Assembly: GCF_964204645.1 (NCBI RefSeq)
Contig: NC_134032.1
Coordinates: 6,507,175 to 6,567,174, forward strand
DNA: 60,000 nucleotides
Source: Tubulanus polymorphus
Taxonomy: Eukaryota; Nemertea; Palaeonemertea; Tubulaniformes; Tubulanidae
Reading direction: 5' to 3'
The notes below the pieces were generated by a model. It had not been told where the DNA came from and made no database searches. It saw only the letters and a list, made by a program, of their open reading frames with translations. Shown here in pieces: positions 21,698-31,165 of the stretch. Within the stretch, counting starts at the first letter, position 1; every line of letters starts with the position of its first letter. Position numbers and translations under genes: made by a program.

Positions 21698-24600
21698 CTA
21701 CTTCCGTCGTTTGTCCTTTCCTTGCTTCCGAAATATCTCCAAGGGCGTTTTATCAATAAAACTATCTTCGAATTCCCATGTGCAATCCTTCATGCCATAA
21801 CCCTTCCATTTGACTAGAAATTGTTCATTGCCCCCTTTGTTAAAACGCGATTTCAAGATCTTTTCTACCGTATAGATATCATCTTCATCTTCCAAATTAT
21901 CCCCGGAATCATCAGAATCGGATTGACCCCTCTCATCCGCTTCGGGGTCAGGTAACGATTCGTTCTTATCTGATGGTAAATCGACTGGTCTGTCCCTTGG
22001 GTCTACGTATAATTTCATTCGATTACAGTGAACTATTTTCGGAATATCATTACTCTTTCTCGTATGAGCGAGTTTATAATTCACTGGCGAAGTCTGCTGT
22101 AATATCTTATAAGGTCCTAAATAGTGGTGCACGAATTTCTTACAATGTCCTTTCGGGACGAAAGGGTTGTAAAGCCAAACTAATTGACCGACTTGAAAAT
22201 CCGGTTCCTTACTACCCCGATCATAATAGCCTTTCATACGCGCTTGCGCTTTTTCGATATTCTGTCTAGCTATCTCATGAACGACCTTGATCTTGCTCAC
22301 AACATTATCATAATATTCTTTATAGGAACCTGTCAAATCGGGTGTAGTAGAGAGCAAGGTCACATCGATCGGCAAAACTGCCTTCCTGCCATAAATCAAT
22401 TCAAACGGCGAATATCCAGTGGATTCGCAAATAGACGCGTTATGAGCAAACGTGATGCTTGGAAGGAAATCTGGCCAATCTCTATGATGTTTATCCGTAT
22501 ATTGAGACAGACTGTTGCAAATATTTTTGTTGCCTCGCTCAACTAAACCATCCGCTTGGGGATGATATGCAGACGTTCTGATTTTAGACGCGTTGCATAA
22601 TTTGCATAATTCGTGTATCAATTTCGCGTTGAAATTCGCACCTTGATCTGTTAATAAAGTTTTAAAACACGAATGTACGCAAACTATTTTATCAAATATG
22701 ACTCGAGCGATTGTGATAGCGTCGATTTCTTTTAATGCAAATGTGTGTGTCCATTTGGTTAAATATTCAGTACACACTAATATATACTGGTACCCTTCGT
22801 ATGATTTCTTCAAGGGCCCTAATATATCCATAGCTATTCTATCAAACGGTCCACCTACTTTGATGGGAATCAATGGCGCTTTAGCTGATTTTGGAGGTTT
22901 CTTCCTCGTAGCACAATCTTCACAACTTTTAACCCAATAATCTATGTCTTTATACATACTATTCCAAAAGTATCTCTGTCTCGCTTTATGCAAGGTACGT
23001 GAAATGCCAAAATGCCCACTCAGTGTATCGTCGTGTAGCGCATAAAGTATTTCTGATCTTAATGGTTTCGGAATTACTAATTGATGACAGACGTTCGCCC
23101 CATTTACCCATAAATGATGCAGAACACCGTTTTCATCCAGATAGTAATCTGGACTAGATATAACGATCTTTCTAGCATATTTATCGACCTCTGGTAGTTC
23201 TTCCTTTAATAAATAATTAATCATCGGACGCAAATCATCATCTTCCATTTGCATCTGTAAAAGTTCCTCTGGTTGTAAGGTTATATTCTCATCTATAGTG
23301 CCCTTAGGGTCTACCCCATCTCTTTGAGGTATCTCCTCATTACCACCATCAGTATCATGTTCCTGAGTATTAGGAATATTTTTAGGAGTCTCTAAAGCAT
23401 AGAGACCACTAGTTCCTAGTTGTAGGTTCATTCCGTTCATTCCATTGCGTGTATTATATTTCCCCTGTACATTTTCATTGATCCCTATTTCAGTTTCATT
23501 TATCTCTTCTTCATTTTTATTTATCCCCATGGGGTACAAGGTGTCTGTGTCACGTCCAGCGTTGACCACAGCCTTGCAATCATTTTCATTGGAGCTATTA
23601 CTCATTAATATATCCTCAGCGCTTAATTCATTATTATTATTAGTTATCATTACGCGTGCGTCATCGCGCGCGTTATAGGCATCAGGAGGCGATTCAAAAG
23701 ATAAGGAAAAACCCTTATTGTTAATATCAATAATATCATCTACACATCCACACTGAAAATTACAAGTACAAGTTTTACAATCATTTGTTTTTTCATTCAT
23801 TTTACCACCAATTTCAATTTGAAACGGATATCCATCCTCGTTACTACCAATAATTGTTGGGATTGAATATACCGGTCTCGACAAAGCGTCTGCATTTAAA
23901 TGTTTCTTCCCCGCTCTATGAACAATATCAAAATCATACTGAGACAATTTCATTGCCCAGCGAGCTAAACGACCGTTCGGATCTTTCATAGTCATTAGCC
24001 ATTTCAAGGCACTATGATCCGTAACTACTTCAAATTTCTGGCCATACAAATAGGGCTCGTATTTCTTCACACCATAAACTACCGCTAAACATTCTTTCTC
24101 ACTGACAGTATAGTTTTGTTCGGCTTTATTGAATAATCGAGTCCCATAGCATATAACTCGCTCTGGGTCTTTTCCTTGAGAAAGAACGAATCCAACGCTA
24201 TAATTGCTAGCGTCAGTGTATAATATGAATTTTTCATTGAAATTTGGATATGCTAAGACTGGAGCTGTAGTCAAAATTTGTTTGCATTTTTCGAATGCCT
24301 GTTGACATTCCTCGGTCCAATTAAAAGGTTTACCCTTCTGAGTTAAAGCCGTGAGAGGTCTGATTATTTCGGAGAAACCCTTCACAAAAGCCCGATAATA
24401 GGACACAAGCCCAACAAAACTACGTATCTGCTTAACTGTTTTAGGGGCTTTGTAGTTGACAACAGCCGAAATTTTTTCGGGGTCAACCTTAACACCTTCC
24501 GGTGTAACAATATGACCTAAGAATTTCAATTCTTTCTTCCCAAATTCGCATTTTCTAGACTTCAGCCTTAAGCCAGCCTGTCTAAGTCTTTCGAAAATTC

Positions 24601-26245
24601 GCCTTAAGTTATCCAAATGATTTTGCCAACTGGAGCCAAAACATATTATGTCATCTAAATATACAAGACATATATCGTACGTTAGTCTGTGTAAAACCCT
24701 TGACATTAATCTAGAAAATACTGCAGGGCTAATACTACATCCCATAGGTAGAACAGTATACCGATATAAACCACGCGGTGTTATGAAACTAGTATAATCC
24801 CGACTCTGAGGATCAATTTCGATCTGATGAAAACCCGAGAAAAGATCTAAACTGCTATAAATAACCGGCTTTTTCTGACCTAACTTACTCAATAATGAAT
24901 CAATTAATGGAAGTGGATAATGATCTTTACGCATTCGAGAATTCAAGGCTCTAAAATCTACAACGAACCGATATGTAGAGTCCTTCTTCTTAACCAGAAT
25001 ACAAGGACTACTCCATTCGGACGATGATTCTTCAATCAATTTCATTTCCATCATGTCGTCTAATTGTTTTTCTAATTCCGTTTCTAAAACAGGAGCCAAT
25101 CGATAGGGTCGTGATTTAATTGGTGGCCCTTCAATTTCAATTTTTGGTGTAATTAGATTTGTACGGCCAATTTCTCGAATATTATTAGCAAAAACGTCCC
25201 TGAATTCCATGCATAAATTCATTAACTCACTTTTCTGTACATCAGTTAAATCTGAATCTTCTAAATCGATATCAGGACTACCCTGTAATTCATCAGCGGA
25301 TAAAAACGGTTTAGCGGTCTGTTTGATTTCCAAACCATTCACTGTTACAATTTGATTCGACGAATCTACTTTCGATTCTCCATTATTTCCGCTACATATA
25401 TCAAAAGCAGGTTTTCCTTTATCACCAAATTGTGGCAAGAAAAATGCTAATTTTTGTTCCGAATGAATAATTATATCATCATCAGTGCAATTCAACACGA
25501 GCATCGGTACTGTATTAGCCGTTACTGTGCATAATGATTTACCAACCAATAATTGATCATGGTATTTGTGCAATAAACCAGGATATCCCTCTATCATTCC
25601 AGTGGTTCCGTCTGGAAGTGATTCACATAATTTAACCGGTAGAATAACTTGTGATAATTTTGGAATAGATAAATCAGTCATTACTTTCAATTTTACAGCA
25701 CCACACATATTATGGATTCCGTTTATAGCAACCGAAGTCTCACCCTTTATGAAAATTCGTTTGTCTTCAAAACTAATCAAAACTTTATATTTTTCCAGAA
25801 AATCTACACCTAAGATAATATCTTGAACCAATCCTGGAACCACATAGAATTCGTGAGAAAATGGTTTCCCGGAGACCTCGATCGTTAATTCTACAATACC
25901 AGCCAAGCGAAATGAATCACCCTTGACAGTGTGCGCATTTGCATATTTTCCTGGAATTAGCGAAGGCTTTTCATTCAATGAATCATACAGTGATTGGCTA
26001 ATACAACTAACACACGCGCCAGTATCAACAAGGAAACTGGTGGAATTACCATGAATCTTTCCAGGAACTGCTAATGCAACAGTTGCTAAAATTGGAATAG
26101 AATTAATAGTCTGATCGTTTGTACTGGAAGTAAAGCCTGGAAATATTTCGTTCTTTATCAGTTTACTCTTACCACAATGAGATGGGGATTTAATTTCTAA
26201 TGGCTCGGAATCATCCCCTAAAATCCGGGCCTGGGGTTGTTTCCC
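21698..26245 (-). CDS. pol: Pol: protease, RT, RNase H, integrase, chromodomain
   Basis: The frame is open from inside gag, so translation probably enters by -1 frameshift near 26239; the first ATG (25978) falls inside protease. Protease active site FLVDTGAC lies at about 26035. Numbering from that ATG: RT with VVDFRALNSR (339-348), LDLFSGFHQ (D378) and YLDD (440-443); RNase H D589, E628, D654; a 190-residue acidic, Asn/Glu-rich insert (about 715-905) with a small Cys cluster (734-745). Integrase has HHCC (H982, H989, C1019, C1022) and D1051, D1111, E1147, then a GPY-like module (GPYKIL, 1288). A C-terminal chromodomain (1368-1418) has aromatic-cage residues Y1369, W1391, Y1394. All catalytic residues are present. 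The chromodomain suggests targeting to methylated histone. Confidence 0.93.
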   Translation of the reverse strand, partial: GKQPQARILGDDSEPLEIKSPSHCGKSKLIKNEIFPGFTSSTNDQTINSIPILATVALAVPGKIHGNSTSFLVDTGACVSCISQSLYDSLNEKPSLIPGKYANAHTVKGDSFRLAGIVELTIEVSGKPFSHEFYVVPGLVQDIILGVDFLEKYKVLISFEDKRIFIKGETSVAINGIHNMCGAVKLKVMTDLSIPKLSQVILPVKLCESLPDGTTGMIEGYPGLLHKYHDQLLVGKSLCTVTANTVPMLVLNCTDDDIIIHSEQKLAFFLPQFGDKGKPAFDICSGNNGESKVDSSNQIVTVNGLEIKQTAKPFLSADELQGSPDIDLEDSDLTDVQKSELMNLCMEFRDVFANNIREIGRTNLITPKIEIEGPPIKSRPYRLAPVLETELEKQLDDMMEMKLIEESSSEWSSPCILVKKKDSTYRFVVDFRALNSRMRKDHYPLPLIDSLLSKLGQKKPVIYSSLDLFSGFHQIEIDPQSRDYTSFITPRGLYRYTVLPMGCSISPAVFSRLMSRVLHRLTYDICLVYLDDIICFGSSWQNHLDNLRRIFERLRQAGLRLKSRKCEFGKKELKFLGHIVTPEGVKVDPEKISAVVNYKAPKTVKQIRSFVGLVSYYRAFVKGFSEIIRPLTALTQKGKPFNWTEECQQAFEKCKQILTTAPVLAYPNFNEKFILYTDASNYSVGFVLSQGKDPERVICYGTRLFNKAEQNYTVSEKECLAVVYGVKKYEPYLYGQKFEVVTDHSALKWLMTMKDPNGRLARWAMKLSQYDFDIVHRAGKKHLNADALSRPVYSIPTIIGSNEDGYPFQIEIGGKMNEKTNDCKTCTCNFQCGCVDDIIDINNKGFSLSFESPPDAYNARDDARVMITNNNNELSAEDILMSNSSNENDCKAVVNAGRDTDTLYPMGINKNEEEINETEIGINENVQGKYNTRNGMNGMNLQLGTSGLYALETPKNIPNTQEHDTDGGNEEIPQRDGVDPKGTIDENITLQPEELLQMQMEDDDLRPMINYLLKEELPEVDKYARKIVISSPDYYLDENGVLHHLWVNGANVCHQLVIPKPLRSEILYALHDDTLSGHFGISRTLHKARQRYFWNSMYKDIDYWVKSCEDCATRKKPPKSAKAPLIPIKVGGPFDRIAMDILGPLKKSYEGYQYILVCTEYLTKWTHTFALKEIDAITIARVIFDKIVCVHSCFKTLLTDQGANFNAKLIHELCKLCNASKIRTSAYHPQADGLVERGNKNICNSLSQYTDKHHRDWPDFLPSITFAHNASICESTGYSPFELIYGRKAVLPIDVTLLSTTPDLTGSYKEYYDNVVSKIKVVHEIARQNIEKAQARMKGYYDRGSKEPDFQVGQLVWLYNPFVPKGHCKKFVHHYLGPYKILQQTSPVNYKLAHTRKSNDIPKIVHCNRMKLYVDPRDRPVDLPSDKNESLPDPEADERGQSDSDDSGDNLEDEDDIYTVEKILKSRFNKGGNEQFLVKWKGYGMKDCTWEFEDSFIDKTPLEIFRKQGKDKRRK

Positions 26246-27195
26246 GGCCTGAATCTATTAGGATTGTCGTTGGAACGATTACCGAAATTATTGTTAGAAT
26301 TATTAAACCGTCTATCCGGCCGATAACTACCGTTCTGCCTAAAACAATTACGTTCGTGATGCCCAACTCGATTGCATCTACCACAAACTACAGATCCGGA
26401 AGCAGATCTGAAATTTCGTGGCGGCAGGTTATTATCCTGCCTCCGGACCTGTACCTGAAGTCTCGAGACTTCCCGGCTTAAATTCCTGATTTCATCCCTG
26501 AGATCCGAAATTTCATTTCGGTTCTCAGTGGATGGTATGATGCCGGCAATTGGAGGCGGTTTCGCCTGCAGCGCCAACACGGATTCATACAAGCGCGCGT
26601 ATTGTTCGGCTTCGTCCATAGTTTTTGGTGATCTAGATACGACAAACGCTCTCAAATTGTCAGCCAAGCCATTGATAAATAGGACCATTAAATCATGATC
26701 GTTCTTTTCAAGAGCCGCCGAACGTATTTGGATGTCTTGAAGATAGACGTCCAACGATTCCCCCGGTAATTGTTTTCTGTTCATTAAACTTTGCTCACGC
26801 ACCCATTTCATTGATCCAGAATCGAATTTCTTTTTGAATTCCCTTTCAAAGTTGTCAATATCTGATAAGATACTATTCGCCGTTGTCTTAACGGTTGCGT
26901 CTTTTGACTTGCTTGCCTCGACCACGGTCCAATACCAAGCCGAAGCAAGTCCATCTAAAAACAGCCCCACTGCTTTAAGTTTCTTTTCATTGGTCCAGCC
27001 CATGAAAGTAGAATATTGGGTGAACCGCCGCCACCAAATATTAGCGTCTTCGCTTACCGTACCGGTAAACTGTGGCGGTTGTAGACGAGTCATGCCCATT
27101 GGCTTATCGTCAATTTTGGCTGTCATTTCAGCTAGTCTATCTGCCAATGCGCGGTCCATTCCAGACCTCGTTTCGACCGGCATACACAAATTCAA
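26218..27195 (-). CDS. gag: Gag of the LTR element
   Basis: 325 codons. The N-terminal half is capsid-like, with retrotrans_gag-type motifs (WWRRFTQYSTFMGW at 54-67, LFLDGLASAWYW at 78-89, FKKKFDSG at 120-127, LPGESLDVYLQDI at 143-155). A short coiled coil spans 227-252, one CCHC knuckle is at 271-284 (CGRCNRVGHHERNC), and the tail is Asn/Arg/Pro-rich. It ends in TAG at 26218, just past the probable frameshift heptamer. It assembles the particle and binds genomic RNA. An in-frame Met at residue 6 is an alternative start. Confidence 0.9.
   Translation of the reverse strand: MNLCMPVETRSGMDRALADRLAEMTAKIDDKPMGMTRLQPPQFTGTVSEDANIWWRRFTQYSTFMGWTNEKKLKAVGLFLDGLASAWYWTVVEASKSKDATVKTTANSILSDIDNFEREFKKKFDSGSMKWVREQSLMNRKQLPGESLDVYLQDIQIRSAALEKNDHDLMVLFINGLADNLRAFVVSRSPKTMDEAEQYARLYESVLALQAKPPPIAGIIPSTENRNEISDLRDEIRNLSREVSRLQVQVRRQDNNLPPRNFRSASGSVVCGRCNRVGHHERNCFRQNGSYRPDRRFNNSNNNFGNRSNDNPNRFRPGNNPRPGF
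26239..26245 (-). promoter_or_regulatory. -1 ribosomal frameshift heptamer G GGA AAC
   Basis: The minus strand reads GGGAAAC in the gag frame as CCG GGA AAC, the canonical X XXY YYZ slippery form used at retroviral gag-pro junctions. The pol frame is open upstream only for about 12 codons before the gag stop (a TAG closes it further up), and the heptamer lies inside that short overlap. A GC-rich stretch with CCCC...GGGG pairing follows within 10-25 nt and could form the stimulatory hairpin. Confidence 0.75.
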
Positions 27196-27456
27196 TCAAA
27201 TAATTTCTAGGTTCTTCAATATTAAGTCAATTAAATGTACGATAGACCGAAGGAGACAGCAAAATATTCGGTCTATCCACAGAAAATTGTTCTACGCACA
27301 CGACGAAATCAAAATCAAATAACAAGTATTGTTCAATATTTACCAAAATCCATTTTCCGTGCGTTTCTCGAGTTCCTACTTCCTGTATTGTTCCAGTGAA
27401 TTATCTTTGTTTCCGTTGGTTTTGTTAAATAGCTCGATACCTCACTCAAGTAAAAT

Positions 27457-27476
27457 GCCCGCCAGGTTCTCCACCA
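27457..27476 (-). other. Candidate primer-binding site
   Basis: Two bases inside the 5' LTR, the minus strand reads TGGTGGAGAACCTGGCGG. TGG at the start matches the CCA end of a tRNA. I cannot name a tRNA whose 3' end matches the rest. Confidence 0.5.
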
Positions 27477-27478
27477 TT

Positions 27479-28096
27479 TGTCACTAACGGGATCTTTGAA
27501 TTCCACTTGAGTGATAGAATGTTAACAAACGTCCACGAATAAACGAGTCGCAACACACAGAGTTCCTGTCTTCAAAATTACTTTTATTTCACGAACCGAT
27601 CTCAACGATCTAAAAATTTCTAGCGGTCTCCTCCACGGTCCAAAAACCCCAGTATATATAGTCAATTCTCCAACCCATCTCATTAGCGAACGACATTGCC
27701 AAAGCCCGTTAATTTGTCGTTAGCGCAACAGCGTTGCCCATAAAAATATCATTATTCAACCGAAATAATTACAAAAGGACATTATACGTGACAGTTTCCC
27801 ATAAAAATGTAACATTAACTTTGAATTATGTTCTTCAGCGGCAGTCGTTGCTCGCAGAAGCAAATACTTACGAACAACTGACGCGCATTAGTCGTAATTT
27901 TCCTAAGGTTCAATCTCAGTACAAAAAGTTATATGAAAGCTGACGCTGGAACAAAGTTCGAAAGTTTTATCACGAAAGATGGCACTGTTGAATGAGTTGG
28001 ATAATGAATGCGGAATAGTTTATGATATCGTTAGAAGATGGCAGCACTGCCTATGAATTGAGACTGCTGTTGAAACTCAATAATACCACTGTCACA
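27479..28096 (-). repeat. 5' LTR (618 bp)
   Basis: Same sequence as 17178-17795, with a constant offset of 10,301 bp from first to last base, so there is no net indel and I see no substitution. It carries the presumed promoter (TATATATAC near 27652, minus strand) and start of the genomic RNA. Confidence 0.92.
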
Positions 28097-28100
28097 CATC

Positions 28101-29366
28101 GACGTATTTAAATATGGCGGACTTTTCTGCACCTTTAAAAACACAAATATGGCTGTAAAAAGGAAAATAAGAAATTAATTCATGTCCGCACATGACGCCG
28201 TCGTAGAATTCGTAAAGTTTTCTATACTCGCTTCGCCAGCGAACTCGAGGCTTCCCCTTCCCGCTACCTGTACAGCAAAACCGTATTTCCATCAATATAT
28301 TTCATCAATGATCAAAATCAATATGCGGAAAATTTTGAAATGACATCTTACGAAATGGCCTCGAGCGAAATTATGATAGAAAAAAAACATAGATTTTTAT
28401 TCGTTTAAACTTTGAAAACAAAAAACTCGAATCGATAAGAGATATCGTTGTCAAAGTTCTACTCACTCATTCGCCCGAGGCTTTGCTACGTATTGCGCAT
28501 CGGATTTTCACAGCGTTCTTCGAGCCGATCGCGATTTCGCATCGTCGTTTCGAAAATAGGTTTCTTTTCGAAAGTTTCCGACGATTGCCAGAAAGCAATT
28601 CATTCAATTTCGAGACTATATCGCGATAATTCGAAGCACTTCGTCGTTGTTACCGACAGCCGCGGGGTGCGACGCAGGGCTAGCGGCGTTTTTGTGAAAG
28701 CAAGGCGAACGCAGCCGTATAAATCGAGGAACACGACGTTTTAACTTATATATTTAGACGCACTTTGTCAGCACTTTTTTCTATCGTTGTCGATTCGTTG
28801 TTTACGACTTCTACCATTGTTTCAAAAGTCTTTCGAATCGCACTTTGTTAACTCACGCACACACATGATCGCTCGTGCGCCCGAAATTGATTTGTTGGCT
28901 GGCTGTTTTGTTGTCTGCAATCTGCCTCGGAGTAATTGATGCGATGAATTGATATTCGCCTATAATCCGTGATCGAAACGCCAATTCGTGTCTTCAAGAA
29001 TTCTTACCATTCTTGAAGTCGTGATGCATCTGGGTGTAAGCCGCGTCGAAAGTCGAGACGCGGGTAAGGGAATATCCTAACCTTCAGATTTTCACCGAGA
29101 AATAGGCCGGTTTAGGCAGTAAAGGACCAGCGAGTGACACAGAAGATTGTATCTCAACTACCGAAATATATTCAGTCTTACACAATCTCACCTCTCGATA
29201 TCGAGAACGAATATATCTTTGTGCATAGTGCGACTGACATTGACCCCCTCCCCCGAAAAAAATTGAAAACAGAAGCCGAGAAGTCGGGATTCGAACACCG
29301 CGAGTAACTACATCGCTAACTGTTCGGTTCTTTTCGGTAGAGTTCTTCCACGGCTTTCGTTTTGCG
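28101..29366. other. Region upstream of the GPCR gene
   Basis: CpG content rises through 28400-29340 toward the GPCR, which could mark its promoter/5' UTR. Open frames here show no family motif. A Pol III box-like segment lies at 29283-29330. Confidence 0.45.
29283..29335 (-). repeat. Degenerate tRNA-like/SINE head
   Basis: The minus strand carries GTGTTCGAATCCCGAC, a near-perfect Pol III B box, about 30 nt after TTAGCGATGTAGTTACTCGC, a loose A-box/D-arm match. A T-run (TTTTCAATTTTTTT) follows, as at Pol III ends. It does not fold into a full tRNA by eye, so pseudo-tRNA or SINE fragment. Confidence 0.35.
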
Positions 29367-30365
29367 ATGTCCCAGAATCTATCCACGCCGATCGGGCGTC
29401 CATACAATAGCTACATAGCCTTGATGTCGCTGCTGGGCAAATACGGCGCCTGGCGCGCGTTCGCCGTGGCCATGTCGGTCGCACTGTTTTCGCTGGGCGC
29501 GTTCGGTAACGTGGCCACGGTGCTCATCATGTCGCGCCCTCGTTTTCGGCGCCTTTCCTACGCCAACTACCTGATCCCGCTGGCCGTATGCGACGGCGTT
29601 TACATTATCAGCCCGACTCTGATGCCTTTGGTGCAATACTTGTTGAACGAAGTGACCAGCGGCCCGGTGGCAATTTTCAACACGCTCGCCGGCTGTCAGA
29701 TTTACGAGTTCATTGTCGGTCTGGGCCCGTTCACCGGCTCGTGGCTGATCGTGGCTATATCGTTAGAACGCCTGGCCGTCGTGCTGTTCCCGTTCGCGGC
29801 GCGGCGCGTGTGCACGGCTAGATTCGCACGCTCGATCGTGCTGGTAGTCCTACTCGCGAACATCGTCGTATCTTACTACGTAGAAGTAGTCTACATGCGG
29901 TTTCGCGACGCCGACGAAGGCTGTTTCATGGAGCTGTCGCGCCAGCGCGTTCTGTTCTCGTTCATCGTCTCGTACTGCTATATCGTACCCTTAACCGTGG
30001 TGATTGCCGCCAACGCCGTTACCGTGGCTTGCCTGTCGATCAGTGGGCGGGTCGCGTCGCCGAGTGTGACAACCGACGCCGGCGCGAAAACCATCGCGCG
30101 TACCAGGCGTACGACGGTGATGTTGGTCACCGTCTCATTGCTATTCGCTGCATGCACGATGCCGTCGACGGTCGTCACGCTGCTGCCCGTCGGCGATTTG
30201 ACGATCCTGCTGGACGTATTGTCGCAGCTTGTCGCCTGTAATTACGCCGCGAACTTCTACGTGTACGTTTTGCTCGGTAAAGACATCAGGGCGTATTTCG
30301 TCGCCAAACTCGCAGCCGTGTGTTGCTACTGTGGCGGGCGGGCGTCGGCGAAACGCGAGATTTAA
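29367..30365 (+). CDS. Rhodopsin-family (class A) G protein-coupled receptor
   Basis: 332 codons, no intron; ATG after a CpG-rich leader. Seven hydrophobic segments with class A landmarks: GN in TM1 (47-48), D76 in TM2, C110 and C186 for the extracellular disulfide, ERL at 134-136 in place of DRY, CTMP (263-266) in TM6, and NFYVY (296-300) in place of NPxxY. There is one N-glycosylation site near the N-terminus (N4). Tail short, with a Cys group (319-322) for palmitoylation. Size and motifs fit the large lophotrochozoan peptide/FMRFamide-receptor-like expansions; the ligand cannot be named. Codon GC is much higher than the surroundings. It is the clearest intact host gene in the window and is in plus orientation beside the recent LTR insertion. 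Confidence 0.85.
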   Translation: MSQNLSTPIGRPYNSYIALMSLLGKYGAWRAFAVAMSVALFSLGAFGNVATVLIMSRPRFRRLSYANYLIPLAVCDGVYIISPTLMPLVQYLLNEVTSGPVAIFNTLAGCQIYEFIVGLGPFTGSWLIVAISLERLAVVLFPFAARRVCTARFARSIVLVVLLANIVVSYYVEVVYMRFRDADEGCFMELSRQRVLFSFIVSYCYIVPLTVVIAANAVTVACLSISGRVASPSVTTDAGAKTIARTRRTTVMLVTVSLLFAACTMPSTVVTLLPVGDLTILLDVLSQLVACNYAANFYVYVLLGKDIRAYFVAKLAAVCCYCGGRASAKREI

Positions 30366-30990
30366 TTTCCTGTTCGCATGATAGGAAAATATAACACGTC
30401 ACAAAAATAACACGTCCACATTTTTGGTGTGGTATCATCTATAAGCTCTTTTGTGTCTAAGCCCTAACATCAATAGTATACCCTATTGACCTGTCTTTTC
30501 GGCATCCTCTACTTCATATCGTACAACACAAACTCACGATCAGTTTAGAAGCATTTTGGGAAAAAAATGTACTTCATATTTCAATGAACATTAAGTTGAC
30601 ATCAGATCATAGATTGAAAAACTTAATACAAAAAAGATGCAAGATGATACAGGCGTTGATATACGCTACAAAAAAAACAATACGGTTTATGACCACACAT
30701 ACTTGGCGCCATCTATCATGAAAACTAAATACTAAGTGTCATTTTCTGCGGACAATGGCAGTCATTATTGAAAATAGCTTCTTCCATGTGCTTAAACCGG
30801 AATGGTAACGGGTTGTAAAAGCAGCTCCTTGCACATTATTATTCGAAAATGGAATTATTCAATTCATGGAATCAATTGTAAAGCTGAAAAAAGAAAAACA
30901 GTTAAGCTTCGGTCAAGGGAATGTTACCTAGAGAAATTGTTACCTAGCAGTGCGGGTTTGCATAAAAACGTGTGATTCAGCTGTTAGCAC
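30366..30990. other. GPCR 3' flank
   Basis: AT-rich; no gene seen. Confidence 0.5.
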
Positions 30991-31165
30991 TGACCGAGGC
31001 TACAATATTGTAACCTAGGTCAATTCACTGCATAACTTTCTTTGTAAATACTGACCGAGGCTAAAATACTGTAGCCTAGGTCGGTTCACTGCACAACGTT
31101 TTTTGTAAACACTGACCGAGGCTACAATATTGTAACCTAGGTCGGTTCACTGCATGATCTTTGCT
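30991..31165. repeat. 61-bp tandem array with a palindrome in each unit
   Basis: Three copies start at 30991, 31052 and 31113 (period 61). Each begins TGACCGAGGCTAMAATAYTG followed by TARCCTAGGTC, forming a near-perfect 30-bp palindrome, then a spacer TTCACTGCAYRAC. Confidence 0.85.

Larger units (their letters stand above)
17178..28096 (-). mobile_element. Complete env-bearing chromodomain Ty3/gypsy-type element
   Basis: 10,919 bp on the minus strand. The LTRs (17178-17795 and 27479-28096) have equal length and look identical. The target duplication is CATC (17174-17177 and 28097-28100). Order from the 5' end (right): LTR, primer site, gag, pol in the -1 frame (protease, RT, RNase H, integrase, chromodomain), env, polypurine tract, LTR. 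No stop or frameshift interrupts any of the three genes other than the natural gag-pol frame change. Identical LTRs mean a very recent insertion. Env with a furin site plus a chromodomain is an unusual pairing. The copy looks intact; activity or infectivity is not something the sequence shows. Confidence 0.92.

Noticed and set aside
28448-28744. 98-codon plus-strand ORF upstream of the GPCR
   Set aside because: Arg/Ser-rich in a CpG-rich region without motif; more likely GPCR 5' flank.
29283-29335. A true tRNA gene
   Set aside because: Only the B box and a loose A box are visible; acceptor and anticodon stems do not pair.
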